Assembly: GCA_948805675.1 (NCBI GenBank)
Contig: CAQIBN010000007.1
Span: 31,850 to 95,849, forward strand
DNA length: 64,000 nucleotides
Reading direction: 5' to 3'
Origin: an uncultured Clostridia bacterium
GTDB taxonomy: Bacteria > Bacillota > Clostridia > TANB77 > CAG-508
Positions within the stretch are counted from its first letter, which is position 1, and every line of letters starts with the position of its first letter. Position numbers and translations under genes: made by a program. The notes beneath the pieces are model-generated. The model made no database searches. It was not told the DNA's origin and was given only the letters and a program-made list of their open reading frames with translations. Shown piece after piece: positions 50,449 through 59,692 of the stretch.

Positions 50449-50487
50449 AAGATTGGCAGACAAATCCTATTAATGTCTGCCAATCTT
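50449..50487 (-). terminator. Hairpin after dnaK
   Basis: A perfect 14-bp stem (AAGATTGGCAGACA and complement) 17 bases beyond the dnaK stop; it may end part of the operon transcript or protect the dnaK message. Confidence 0.75.
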
Positions 50488-50503
50488 CTTATGCTATTAT
50501 ATT

Positions 50504-52357
50504 TTATTTATTTCCATCATCTTCTACTTTATAATCTGCATCATATACATTACCATTTTCATCTACATTTGGACCTTCTGTTGCTCCATTTTCTGCACCT
50601 GCATCATTTTGTGCTCCTGTTGCATTTTGATTATATAATTTTTCAGATATTGAATAGAATACAGTTGTTAACTTTTCTGTTGCTTGTTTAATTGATTCTA
50701 CATCAGAACCTTCTAATGCTTTCTTAACATTTTCTATTTCTGTTTCTGCTTTGGCCTTTTCTTCTCCACTAATTTTATCTCCTAATTCAGTAATTGTTTT
50801 TTCACAATTATATACTAAGCTTTCAGCATTGTTTCTAGCTTCTATTTCTTCTTTTCTTTTCTTATCTTCTGCTGCATGTGCTTCTGCATCTTTAACAGCT
50901 TTATCTATATCTTCATCTGTTAAGTTTGTAGATGCTGTAATAGAAACTTGTTGGCTATTTCCTGTTGCCATATCTTTAGCAGATACGTGTACTATACCAT
51001 TTGCATCAATATCAAATGTTACTTCAATTTGAGGTACTCCTCTTGGTGCTGCTGGTATTCCTGAAAGTTGGAATCTTCCAAGTGTTTTATTATATGCTGC
51101 CATTTCTCTTTCACCTTGTAAAACATGTACTTCTACACTTGTTTGACCATCTGCTGCTGTAGAGAATATTTGTGATTTTTTAGTTGGTATTGTTGTATTT
51201 CTTTCAATTAATTTTGTAAATACTCCACCATATGTTTCAATACCAAGTGAAAGTGGTGTTACATCTAATAATACTAAATCTTTTACATCTCCTGAAAGAA
51301 CTCCGCCTTGGATTGCTGCACCAATTGCAACACATTCATCTGGGTTTATTCCTCTATCTGGTTCTTTACCTGTTATTTGTTTAACTATTTCTTGAACAGC
51401 TGGAACTCTTGTAGAACCACCAACTAATAATATTTTGTGTAAGTCGCTTGCACTAACACCTGCATCTTTTAATGCTTGCATAACTGGCTTTTTAGTTTCT
51501 TCTAATAAGTCACTAATTAATTCTTCAAATTTAGCTCTTGTTAAATTTACATCTAAATGCTTTGGTCCTGTACTATCTGCTGTAATAAATGGTAAATTGA
51601 TATTTGTTTGTTGCATTCCAGAAAGCTCAATTTTTGCTTTTTCTGCAGCTTCTTTTAATCTTTGCATAGCCATTTTATCTGCTTTTAAATCTATTCCATT
51701 AGATTTTTTAAATTCAGCTACTAAGAAATCTATAATTCTTTGGTCAAAATCATCTCCACCTAAATGATTATTTCCACTTGTAGCTAAAACTTCAAATACA
51801 CCATCACCAATATCTAATATAGAAACATCGAATGTTCCTCCACCTAAATCGTAAATCATAATTTTTTGGTCTTGGTCTTCTTTATCCATTCCAAAAGCAA
51901 GTGATGCTGCTGTTGGTTCATTTATAATTCTTAATACTTCAAGTCCTGCTATTTTTCCTGCATCTTTTGTAGCTTGTCTTTGACTATCTGTAAAGTATGC
52001 TGGTACTGTAATAACAGCTTGAGTTACTTTTTGTCCTAGATAATTTTCCGCATCTTGTTTTAATTTTTGAAGAATCATTGCAGATATTTCTTGTGGTGAA
52101 AATTCATCTCCTTCAATTTTTACTTTTTCATTTGTCCCCATTTTTCTTTTAATAGAAATTACTGTATTATCTGGATTTGTAACTGCTTGACGTTTAGCTA
52201 TTTGTCCTACTAATCTTTCTCCATTTTTTGAAAAAGCAACAACAGATGGTGTTGTTCTATTTCCTTCTGCATTAGGAATAACTACTGGCTCTCCACCTTC
52301 CATAACTGCAACACATGAATTTGTTGTTCCTAAATCAATACCTATTATTTTTCCCAT
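50504..52357 (-). CDS. dnaK: Chaperone DnaK (Hsp70)
   Basis: 617 residues: GIDLGTTNSCVAVMEGGEP, IYDLGGGTFDVSILDIG, LLVGGSTRVPAVQEIV, and the substrate domain DVTPLSLGIETYGGVF. GC in the operon is a little higher than elsewhere. Two out-of-phase CGGs (GGC GGA, GCG GAA) are read without shift, and there is no in-phase CGG. GGAGG precedes the ATG. Confidence 0.98.
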   Translation of the reverse strand: MGKIIGIDLGTTNSCVAVMEGGEPVVIPNAEGNRTTPSVVAFSKNGERLVGQIAKRQAVTNPDNTVISIKRKMGTNEKVKIEGDEFSPQEISAMILQKLKQDAENYLGQKVTQAVITVPAYFTDSQRQATKDAGKIAGLEVLRIINEPTAASLAFGMDKEDQDQKIMIYDLGGGTFDVSILDIGDGVFEVLATSGNNHLGGDDFDQRIIDFLVAEFKKSNGIDLKADKMAMQRLKEAAEKAKIELSGMQQTNINLPFITADSTGPKHLDVNLTRAKFEELISDLLEETKKPVMQALKDAGVSASDLHKILLVGGSTRVPAVQEIVKQITGKEPDRGINPDECVAIGAAIQGGVLSGDVKDLVLLDVTPLSLGIETYGGVFTKLIERNTTIPTKKSQIFSTAADGQTSVEVHVLQGEREMAAYNKTLGRFQLSGIPAAPRGVPQIEVTFDIDANGIVHVSAKDMATGNSQQVSITASTNLTDEDIDKAVKDAEAHAAEDKKRKEEIEARNNAESLVYNCEKTITELGDKISGEEKAKAETEIENVKKALEGSDVESIKQATEKLTTVFYSISEKLYNQNATGAQNDAGAENGATEGPNVDENGNVYDADYKVEDDGNK

Positions 52358-52488
52358 TTTAAATTCCTCCTAATTTTTAATTTTCTATTTTTATTTATAA
52401 TCTTTTGTAATTTTATATTTAAGCATAAAAGCTCATATACGCTTACTTTTAGCTACTTAATATAGCAATTTTATTTATTATAAATTTG

Positions 52489-52983
52489 TTAGTTTGCAAC
52501 TACTACTAAAGAATGTCTAATTACTTTTCCATCAATTATATATCCTTTTCTATATTCTTCTTTTATTTCTTTTTCTCCAAAATTTTCATCCACTACAGAA
52601 CCAACTGCCTCATGTAATTCTGGGTCAAAAGTTTTGCCAGTAGTTTCTATTTCTTTTACTCCATTTGCAGATAACACATCTTTAAATTGTTTTAAAACCA
52701 TTTCTACACCCTGCTTGTAATTTTCATCTTCTGTTTTTACTGATACTGCTTTTTCTAAGTTATCAATTACTGGCAATAATGAAGTAAATATATCAGATAT
52801 TAAAGTGTTATATAGACCTTCTCTTTCTTTTTGACTTCTTTTTTTAAAGTTATCAAATTCTGCCATTAATCTTTTTAGTCTATCATCTTTTTCTTCAAGT
52901 TCTACTTTCTGGCTTTCAATTAACTCTTTAATTTTTTTAATTTCTTCATTATTTTCTACATTCATTTCTTTTTCTTCTTGCAT
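52489..52983 (-). CDS. grpE: Nucleotide exchange factor GrpE
   Basis: 164 residues: N-terminal coiled coil (EEIKKIKELIESQKVELEEKDDRLKRL), LMAEFDNFKKRSQKER, and GVKEIETTGKTFDPELHEAVG. Releases ADP from DnaK. The ATG CAA start follows GGAAGG; an ATG upstream lies before that site and near the hrcA stop. Second gene of the operon. Confidence 0.95.
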   Translation of the reverse strand: MQEEKEMNVENNEEIKKIKELIESQKVELEEKDDRLKRLMAEFDNFKKRSQKEREGLYNTLISDIFTSLLPVIDNLEKAVSVKTEDENYKQGVEMVLKQFKDVLSANGVKEIETTGKTFDPELHEAVGSVVDENFGEKEIKEEYRKGYIIDGKVIRHSLVVVAN

Positions 52984-52999
52984 TTTTAACCTTCCTTTC

Positions 53000-53998
53000 T
53001 TAATATCCATTTAGTTTTTTACTAATATATTTCATAACTGAAATTACTTTTGAGTAATCCATTCTTGTTGGCCCTATAATTCCTATAGTTCCTATATCTT
53101 TATTAGCAATTTTATGTTTAAATGTAACAATACTAAAGTCTTTTAATTCATTATGTTCTGTTTCATTTCCTATATATACATTTATGTCATTTGCAAAACC
53201 AGTATCTAATATGTCTAATACAAGCTCTTTTGTATCTAATACATTAATAAAATTTTTAGCTACTTCTAGACTTTTAAATTCTGGTAAATCAAATGCTTTA
53301 TTTGTTCCTTCTAAATAAATTTTAGCATCTTCATTAATAACCTTGTTTATTTCTTTCATAACTGGTTTTATAACTTTTAGGCTATAATTCATCTCTGAAA
53401 ATATGTATTCTTCTAATGGCTTATCTATCGAATTTAATGGTTTGCCTTTTAGTTTATTATTAAATATAAAATTTAACATTTCAACTTGTTCATCTGTTAT
53501 ATCTTCATCAAATTTAATAATAGTTTCTTTTATAACTCCACTATCTGTTAAAATAACTGCCATTAACATTCTTGTTCCTAATAATACAAACTTTATTTCT
53601 TCTATATTTTGTATTTTGGGTCCTATTGCAACAGTTGTATAATGTGTTATTTCAGATAATGTGTTTGTAGCAATTTTAGTTAACTCTTCTATTTGGTTTA
53701 CTTTTGTTTCTAATTTAGACTGAATATATTTTATTTCTTCTAAACTAATATTATCATATTTCACAAGTTCATCAACATAAAAACGATATCCCTTAGCTGA
53801 TGGTATACGACCACTTGATGTATGAGGTTTATCTAAATATCCTATTTTTTCAAGTTCTGCCATATCATTTCTTATTGTTGCACTACTAAAATCTAATCCA
53901 TATTTATTTACAATACTTCCTGAACTAACTGGCTCAGCTGTATTTATATATTCATCTACAATTGCTTGCAAGATTCTTTTTTTTCTATTATCTAACAT
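53000..53998 (-). CDS. hrcA: Heat-inducible repressor HrcA
   Basis: 332 residues with an N-terminal winged helix (RKKRILQAIVDEYINTAEPV; IVNKYGLDFSSATIRNDMAEL; KPHTSSGRIPSAKGYRFYVD) and a C-terminal GAF-like domain (VTFKHKIANKDIGTIGIIGPTRMDYSKVI in pieces). It binds CIRCE just upstream and so represses its own operon. Confidence 0.97.
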   Translation of the reverse strand: MLDNRKKRILQAIVDEYINTAEPVSSGSIVNKYGLDFSSATIRNDMAELEKIGYLDKPHTSSGRIPSAKGYRFYVDELVKYDNISLEEIKYIQSKLETKVNQIEELTKIATNTLSEITHYTTVAIGPKIQNIEEIKFVLLGTRMLMAVILTDSGVIKETIIKFDEDITDEQVEMLNFIFNNKLKGKPLNSIDKPLEEYIFSEMNYSLKVIKPVMKEINKVINEDAKIYLEGTNKAFDLPEFKSLEVAKNFINVLDTKELVLDILDTGFANDINVYIGNETEHNELKDFSIVTFKHKIANKDIGTIGIIGPTRMDYSKVISVMKYISKKLNGY

Positions 53999-54013
53999 GC
54001 CCTCACCTTCTTT

Positions 54014-54040
54014 TTAGCACTCATTTAACATGACTGCTAA
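54014..54040 (-). promoter_or_regulatory. CIRCE operator
   Basis: TTAGCACTC, nine bases, GACTGCTAA: one mismatch from the TTAGCACTC-N9-GAGTGCTAA consensus. It overlaps the expected transcription start of hrcA. Confidence 0.92.
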
Positions 54041-54049
54041 ACTGCATAT

Positions 54050-54078
54050 ATATTATAACCAAAAAAAGGTATTGTCAA
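54050..54078 (-). promoter_or_regulatory. hrcA promoter
   Basis: TTGACA, 17 bases, TAATAT on the minus strand, directly upstream of CIRCE. Confidence 0.85.
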
Positions 54079-54197
54079 TACTTTTTCTTGTAATTTTGTG
54101 TGAAATTTATGTGAAAAATATATATGCATTAAATTTTAGCTAGCAAAAATTTAATAGAAAAATTCAGTTCAAAAATTGGAAAATGTATAAATTGATA

Positions 54198-54610
54198 AGT
54201 TGCAAAGTATGTAAAATTGTGGTAAGATAAATGTAATTGGTAAAACCAAAAATAAAAACAATAGCCCTATAGGGCAGGAGGTAATTACAATGTTAAAAGC
54301 AATGATTATTGGAAACACAGAAATCACCATAAGAGAAATTCCAATAAGTCTGAATGAACAGACTATTGAAAATGCTATTTTGAAGTATATTGGAAGGCGG
54401 GAAGTAAAAGATATTGTAACTGCAGTTATGGAACTTACAGTAAAAGATAATCAAATTATTCTACAAATGCCAAATAACAAGATGTATAAGCTTGTTATTA
54501 ATGATGGTGTATCTTCATTTGAAGAGTATGATTTTAAGAGCAATCTTGCAAAGGTACTCATTGAAAAAGGTTTTGAAGAAGTAGATGCAAATGAATGCGT
54601 AGCTTTTATG
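54198..54610 (+). repeat. Left arm of a long inverted repeat
   Basis: Roughly 410 bases including leader, AGGAGG site and the first ~107 codons of the variable-protein gene. An inverted copy lies at 55926-56330, with scattered substitutions and one small deletion. Confidence 0.85.
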
Positions 54611-55282
54611 CTTGCTACTATAGCAGAACCGAGTCCAGAGTCAATCCAGACTAATAAGCCATTATGGATTCCAGAAGGATTTGAATACTATACTGGAGAC
54701 TTAAACATAGGTTATGTAGTGAGGGACAAAAAAGGTAATGAATTCACTTACATGCCTGCAACAGATGAGTATATTTCAAGGTACGAAATTTCCAAAGGAT
54801 ATGATGGGGTTACTCCAATGTCAGTACCAGGGAAACCTGCTTGGACATGTATTACACAACGTGAAGCTAAAAAAGTAGCAAGATCATTTGCACCTAATTG
54901 TAACTCTGATCTGATTAAAGATTATAACGATTGGCAAAAGATGTGTGGATTTCTTTCTACTAAGATAGGAAAAGCTCTTGTGTATAATGATAGTACACAA
55001 ATAGGTGCTTACAACAATAATGGAGGAGAAGTAAATACAGGTGAGAATCCTGCATTTATGCTATACAATATTGACAACTTTGCGGGTGGTACTTGGTGTA
55101 TAACTAATGAGATAACTGAAGATTTGGATACTGTTATCTGCGGTGGCTCTTTTTGTACTAATGGTGACGTTGATACCATGGCGTCGCGTGACTATGTCGG
55201 TTATAACGCCAGAAACGTTGATGTTGGTTTCCGTATCGTGCTTAGAAGAGTACCACTGTGCACTGTTTTAACAGTTAAATAG
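54290..55282 (+). CDS. C-type-lectin/FGE-fold variable protein of a retroelement-like locus
   Basis: 330 residues. The N-terminal ~115 residues are of unknown fold. The rest resembles formylglycine-enzyme-like lectin folds used by diversity-generating retroelements: GFEYYTGDLNIGYVV, YEISKGYDGVTPMSVPGKPAWTCITQREAKKVAR, and the end ICGGSFCTNGD ... VGFRIVL, which looks like a variable region. Base use is richer in GC than neighbouring genes. Codon 37 is an in-phase CGG (IGRREVKD) with no extra base; under the host rule it would shift and meet TAA two codons later. Foreign, and probably not expressed in full. Confidence 0.75.
   Translation: MLKAMIIGNTEITIREIPISLNEQTIENAILKYIGRREVKDIVTAVMELTVKDNQIILQMPNNKMYKLVINDGVSSFEEYDFKSNLAKVLIEKGFEEVDANECVAFMLATIAEPSPESIQTNKPLWIPEGFEYYTGDLNIGYVVRDKKGNEFTYMPATDEYISRYEISKGYDGVTPMSVPGKPAWTCITQREAKKVARSFAPNCNSDLIKDYNDWQKMCGFLSTKIGKALVYNDSTQIGAYNNNGGEVNTGENPAFMLYNIDNFAGGTWCITNEITEDLDTVICGGSFCTNGDVDTMASRDYVGYNARNVDVGFRIVLRRVPLCTVLTVK
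54398..54400 (+). other. In-phase CGG without a shift, in foreign gene
   Basis: AGG CGG GAA reads R-R-E in a conserved frame. The decayed inverted copy has the same AGG CGG, so this is ancestral to the element rather than a new mutation. Confidence 0.85.
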
Positions 55283-55293
55283 TTTTGCTGAAC

Positions 55294-55327
55294 AAAAAAG
55301 GAATTTGCAATTGTAAATTCCTTTTTT
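55294..55327 (+). terminator. Terminator of the variable-protein gene
   Basis: AAAAAAGGAATTT / AAATTCCTTTTTT stem, eight-base loop, ending in six T. Confidence 0.85.
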
Positions 55328-55370
55328 GTGGCATATAATTATGTTAGCATGAATTGGAGGAAGTAAATAA

Positions 55371-55932
55371 TTAGAGGAAAAATTATTAAAGTTAGAACAA
55401 CAATTAAAAAATTGTACATATAAAACAGGAAAATATAATGAATTTAAAATATATGAGCCAAAAGAAAGAATAATAAAGGCTTCTGAGTATAGAGACAGAG
55501 TTATGCATCAATGGTATGTAGAAAGTTTTATAAAACCATATTTTGTTCCTCTGTTTATAGAAAATACATATGCTGGTATAAAAGGAAGAGGAATGCATAA
55601 AGCTTCTAAAGATGTACAAATTGCTATGAGAAAAGCAAAAAGAAAATGGAATGATTATTACATTTTAAAAATGGATGTTACTAAATATTTTCAAAACATA
55701 GATAAAAGAATTTTATGGGACATTTTAAAACGAAAGATGAAAGATAAAAAATTACTTTGGTTAACACGAGAAATATTATTATCAACAGATGGATTAATAG
55801 GATTGCCACTTGGTAACTATACTTCTCAAATGTTCGCTAACATATATCTAAATAAAATAGATCAATATATTAAACATAAATTAAAATGCAAATTTTAATT
55901 TAGATATATGGATGATATGATAATACATAGAA
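55371..55932 (+). pseudogene. Truncated reverse transcriptase, DGR-like
   Basis: The frame contains YKTGKYNEFKIYEPKERII, RDRVMHQW, KMDVTKYFQNID and GLPLGNYTSQMFANIYLN, motifs of DGR and related RTs. The first ~45 residues and any start codon are missing; a TAA stands just before the first codon. At KLKCKF a TAA interrupts the frame just before FRYMDDMII, the catalytic YMDD box. The gene then breaks at the inverted repeat. Nonfunctional; no template repeat is seen between it and the variable-protein gene. Confidence 0.85.
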
Positions 55933-56238
55933 GCTACGCATTCATTTGCATCTACTTCTTCAAAACCTTTTTCAACAAGAAGCTTTTCAAGTTTGCCCTT
56001 AAAATCACATTCTTCAAATGAAGGTACACCATCATTAATAACAAGCTTATACATCTTGTTATATCTCTGCAATAATTCGATTATCGTTTACTGCAAGTTC
56101 CATAACTGCAGTTACAATATCTTTTACTTCCCGCCTTCCAACATACTCCAAAAGAGCATTTTCAATAGTCTGTTCATTCAGACTTGTTGTCATTTCTCTT
56201 ATGGTGATTTCTGTGTTTCTAATCATTGCCTCTAACAT
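55926..56238 (-). pseudogene. Decayed inverted copy of the variable-protein gene start
   Basis: Begins ATGTTAGAGGCAATG and matches the first ~105 codons of the intact copy, including an AGG CGG pair (56131-56133 in the plus strand reads CCG). A small deletion near AGATATAACAAG changes frame, and the copy ends abruptly at the RT fragment. Confidence 0.85.
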
Positions 56239-56330
56239 TGTAATTACCTCCTGCCCTATAGGGCTGTTGTTTTTATTTCTGGTTTTACCAATTACATTTA
56301 TCTTACCACAATTTTACATAGTTTGCAACT
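55926..56330 (-). repeat. Right arm of the long inverted repeat
   Basis: Complement of 54198-54610, carrying also the leader and the GGGCAGGAGG site. Such inverted pairs can flip or delete the DNA between them. Confidence 0.85.
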
Positions 56331-56429
56331 AGCCGATTTTATCATTTTATAAAACCTTTTATGCAGAAAATCCATAAATATTACAAAATAGAAGTAAAAA
56401 CATATCTATTTTTACTTCTATTTTCCACT

Positions 56430-57836
56430 TTATACTTCTTCAATTTTTAAAAGATTTGTTGTTTTAGCTCCATTTTTTGGGAATCCTCCTGTAATTGCAA
56501 TAATATCACCTGATTTAACTCCCATTACTTCTTTTGCTTTTTCTTTAGCTACAGCTATTACTTCATCTGTACTTTCAGATGTTGGTACTATTGTAGGATA
56601 TACACCATAGTTTAGTGCTAAAGAACGTGCAACTATTTCTGAATTTGTTGCTGCTAATATTAAACATCTTGGTTTTAAGTTACTTATTCTTCTTGCTGTA
56701 TCTCCACTTACTGTAGATGCAATAATTAATTTTATATCTAATACACTTGCTGCTTCTACAACACTATCAGCAATTGTTTCTGTAATGTCTACTTCTCTTT
56801 CAGAAGCAAATTTGTAATCATAATCATAATATTCTTCTGTATCTCTACAAATTTCTGCCATATAGCGAACAACTTCTACAGGGAATTTACCAACAGTTGT
56901 TTCTCCTGAAAGCATAACTGCATCTGTACCATCTAAAACAGCATTTGCAACATCAGAAACTTCTGCTCTAGTTGGTCTTGCACTTTTTTTCATAGATTCT
57001 AACATTTCTGTTGCAACTACTACAATTTTTCCTTTTTCACGACATCTTTGAATCATTTCCTTTTGATATCTTGGTAATTGTTGCATTGGAACTTCAACAC
57101 CTAAGTCTCCACGTGCTACCATTATTCCATCAGATACATCTATAATTGAATCTAAGTTTTCAACACCTGTTGTACTTTCAATTTTAGATATAATTTTCAT
57201 ATCTTCTCTATTACATTGTTTTAAGATTTCTCTTGCTTCTAATACATCTTCCATGCAAGATACAAAAGATAGTGCTAAATAATCTCCTTCATGTTCGCAA
57301 GCATATATAATATCTTCTCTATCTATATCACTAATAAATGGAATATCTAATTTTACACCTGGTGCATTTAAGCTCTTTTTGTTTCCTAAAACACCACCAT
57401 TTATAATCTTACATGTTACACCATCTTCTTCTACAGATATTACCTCAATTTTCATTAATCCATTTTCTAATAGAACTATTGAACCAACTTTTAAATTATC
57501 TATGGCTTGTGGATGATTTACAGAAATTCTTTCTTCATTTCCTAAAACAGTCTCTTTTACTAAACGAATTGTTTTTCCTTCTACTAATGTAATTTCATCA
57601 TTTTCAAGCATTCCACTTCTAAATTCTGGTCCCTTTGTATCATATAAAATAGCAACATTTTTCTTTGTCATTTCTCTTACTTTATGTACAGAATCAACAA
57701 CAGCTACTCTTTCTTCCATTGTTGCATGAGAAAAGTTTATACGCGCTACATTCATTCCTACTTCTACCATTTTGCTCATTACTTCTGGAGCTGTGCTAGA
57801 AGGTCCTATACTACAAATAATTTTTGTTTTTTTCAT
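56430..57836 (-). CDS. pyk: Pyruvate kinase
   Basis: 468 residues: KIICSIGPSSTAPEVMSKM, MNVARINFSHA, KIESTTGVENLDSI, GIMVARGDLGVEVPMQQLP, TEMLESM. The C-terminal allosteric domain is present, but the extra PEP-utiliser domain of Bacillus Pyk is absent. Last step of glycolysis. AAGGAGATG precedes the ATG. No CGG in phase. Confidence 0.97.
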   Translation of the reverse strand: MKKTKIICSIGPSSTAPEVMSKMVEVGMNVARINFSHATMEERVAVVDSVHKVREMTKKNVAILYDTKGPEFRSGMLENDEITLVEGKTIRLVKETVLGNEERISVNHPQAIDNLKVGSIVLLENGLMKIEVISVEEDGVTCKIINGGVLGNKKSLNAPGVKLDIPFISDIDREDIIYACEHEGDYLALSFVSCMEDVLEAREILKQCNREDMKIISKIESTTGVENLDSIIDVSDGIMVARGDLGVEVPMQQLPRYQKEMIQRCREKGKIVVVATEMLESMKKSARPTRAEVSDVANAVLDGTDAVMLSGETTVGKFPVEVVRYMAEICRDTEEYYDYDYKFASEREVDITETIADSVVEAASVLDIKLIIASTVSGDTARRISNLKPRCLILAATNSEIVARSLALNYGVYPTIVPTSESTDEVIAVAKEKAKEVMGVKSGDIIAITGGFPKNGAKTTNLLKIEEV

Positions 57837-58023
57837 TAATTAACATCTCCTTTATTTTTTACATATCGATTATTATACCTATATTTTGACAAAAAATCAA
57901 TATTTTACATAAAATTTGATTAAAATATTTTATTATTTGTTATTATTTTTAGTTATACAAAACATTTAAATTGTTATTACAAACATTAAAAATCTAAAAA
58001 TAACAATATAATTTTATTTAATC

Positions 58024-58068
58024 AAAAAAGAGTTAGCTTATAATTAAAATTATATAACTAACTCTTTT
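58024..58068 (-). terminator. Terminator of the orphan gene
   Basis: AAAAGAGTTAG / CTAACTCTTTT stem followed by T on the minus strand, just after the stop. Confidence 0.75.
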
Positions 58069-58074
58069 ATAGTT

Positions 58075-58362
58075 TTACTTTTTTTTACACTTCTTCTCAG
58101 TTTTTATTAAATACGCTGCTACTTCTGGAGTAATATTCACTCTTTCCTTAGTCCAGCCAGCAACATACCTTTTAAACTTCTTTGGTATAGTTTTTTCCTC
58201 TGTAATATCCAGAATACATCCTGGGTTAAATAGATGTATTTTTGTTACTTTCCCTGCTTTATTTTCACTTATAACAAAGTTTCCATCTAGCTGCATACTT
58301 ACAAGTATACCTTTTTCGACTTTTCTCGTCACTGTGAGTCCCCAGTATTGTTTCCGAGCCAT
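58075..58362 (-). CDS. Orphan 95-residue protein of foreign-looking base use
   Basis: MARKQYWGLTVTRKVEKGI then a beta-rich stretch and a very basic C-terminus (KTEKKCKKK). AGGAGG is eight bases before the ATG. Codons such as GTG ACG, CTC, CAG, CTG and GGC are used more than in neighbours. I do not recognise a family. Codon 3 is an in-phase CGG with no extra base: in host decoding it would shift and stop after about ten residues (MAGNNTGDSQ). It is either recent foreign DNA, or a gene whose expression depends on not shifting. Confidence 0.55.
   Translation of the reverse strand: MARKQYWGLTVTRKVEKGILVSMQLDGNFVISENKAGKVTKIHLFNPGCILDITEEKTIPKKFKRYVAGWTKERVNITPEVAAYLIKTEKKCKKK
58354..58356 (-). 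other. In-phase CGG without a shift, orphan gene codon 3
   Basis: GCT CGG AAA. The zero frame, not +1, stays open for 95 residues. The only such case outside the retroelement-like region. Confidence 0.8.
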
Positions 58363-58469
58363 AAATGGCACCTCCTAACAAATTTTATAATCATATTATA
58401 ACATAATATGTTATATTTTTCAATAATAAAAGAACAGTTCTATTTATTTTCACTGTTCTTCCATAATAA

Positions 58470-59178
58470 CTATTTCTCTTTTTTCACATTTCTAAACCAT
58501 GTTCTAAAATAATCCTTTAGTAATACATCATTCTTTTTTTGTATATAAAAATATCCTATAACTGAAGTAATTAATGCTCCCAAAGTATCTACAAATAGGT
58601 CTGACATTGTATCTATTAATCCATCTTGTCCTAGCTCTGGAAATCTGAACTTTTGCATGTTGGTACCTAATATTCTATCTGCTCCATATTCAAAAAACTC
58701 CCAAAACACTCCCATAGTAACTGCAAAACAAAATGCAAACATCACCACAAAGAAAGGACTTAGATTTATACTATTACTATAACTTTTATTAAGTAAGTAA
58801 ACAAACATAAACCCAATTATTCCCAAAATCACACCTGATGTTGTATGAAGCATTGTATCCCACCATGGTATTTTATTATAGAAATCTTTTATTTCACCGA
58901 AGATATTGTGCTCCAAAAATAAATAATGTTATAACAATTTGCATACTTCCTGGCAAATAAACACCAAATTTCTTTTCAAGCAAACTTGGATAAAAAGTCA
59001 TAGCAATTGTTAATACAGCAATGAATAATTGGCTGTAATCTTTTACAAAAATTCCTCTTAGTATAATTAGAACTAGTAATAGTCTTACAATATTTGTTAT
59101 TATCATATTTACTTTTTTATTTTTTTCTTCTCTTTGCTCATCTGTAAGCTTTTTTGAATTTAATTTTATTTCAATCAC
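58470..59178 (-). CDS. yjdF: YjdF/DUF2238 membrane protein, one +1 shift
   Basis: 235 residues, about six TM helices. The family block PWWDTMLHTTSGVILGIIGF and ELGQDGLIDTMSDLFVDTLGA lie after the site; the first 93 residues hold three helices. Zero frame stops at once (CGG TGA). GTG start with AAGGG directly before. Function unknown. It follows rqcP by four bases. Confidence 0.88.
58896..58899 (-). other. +1 shift site in yjdF, CTT CGGT
   Basis: Joins GAQYL-G-EIKDFYNKIPWWD; zero frame reads CGG TGA. This CTT-CGG-T resembles the yeast Ty1 shift site CUU-AGG-C in layout. Confidence 0.88.
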
Positions 59179-59182
59179 ACCC

Positions 59183-59419
59183 TTACAATACTTTTATTAA
59201 TTCACCCATATCTTTTCCTTGAACAGTAGGTATTTTTATAATTTCAAATTTAGAAACTTTATCTCCAAATTTAATTTCAACTATATCTCCTAGTTTTACT
59301 TCATAACTTGGTTTTACTTGTTTTCCATTAACAAAAACTCTTCCACTATCTGCCGCTTCATTTGCAACAGTTCTTCTTTTTATAACTCTAGAAATTTTTA
59401 AAAATTTATCTAATCTCAT
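59183..59419 (-). CDS. rqcP: S4-domain ribosome quality-control protein RqcP
   Basis: 78 residues: MRLDKFLKISRVIKRRTVANEAADSGRVFVNGKQV is the S4/Hsp15-like signature of RqcP (YabO/RqcP). In Bacillus it stabilises tRNA in RqcH-driven Ala tailing of stalled nascent chains. AAGGAG precedes the chosen ATG; an upstream in-frame start adds ten residues without support. GCG GCA holds an out-of-phase CGG, no shift. Confidence 0.9.
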   Translation of the reverse strand: MRLDKFLKISRVIKRRTVANEAADSGRVFVNGKQVKPSYEVKLGDIVEIKFGDKVSKFEIIKIPTVQGKDMGELIKVL

Positions 59420-59692
59420 AATTACTCCTTTTTTAATTTTATATATCATATTTATCTTTTTTAGTAAATAGGTATTTTAGTTTTTAATTTTAAATTTCGT
59501 TATTGTTATTTTGATTAATTCTGACAAATTTATTCGTAAATATATATCGATTTATGCATTATAAAAAAATAAATTATATTAATTTATTTTTATTTGTAAA
59601 ATCACAGTATATTATGTTATACGAATTAACTTTACATTTATTTCCACTAGTTGTACAATTAAAATATTACAAAGTAAAGGGGGTTATGTCCA

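Noticed and set aside
55371..55932. Group II intron reverse transcriptase
   Set aside because: No maturase or intron RNA domain V-like sequence follows; the motif spacing and the neighbouring lectin-fold gene fit a DGR-like RT better.
58075..58362. Counter-example that disproves the CGG rule
   Set aside because: It is a single gene with codon use unlike its neighbours and no recognisable family; more likely foreign. Kept as an open exception.
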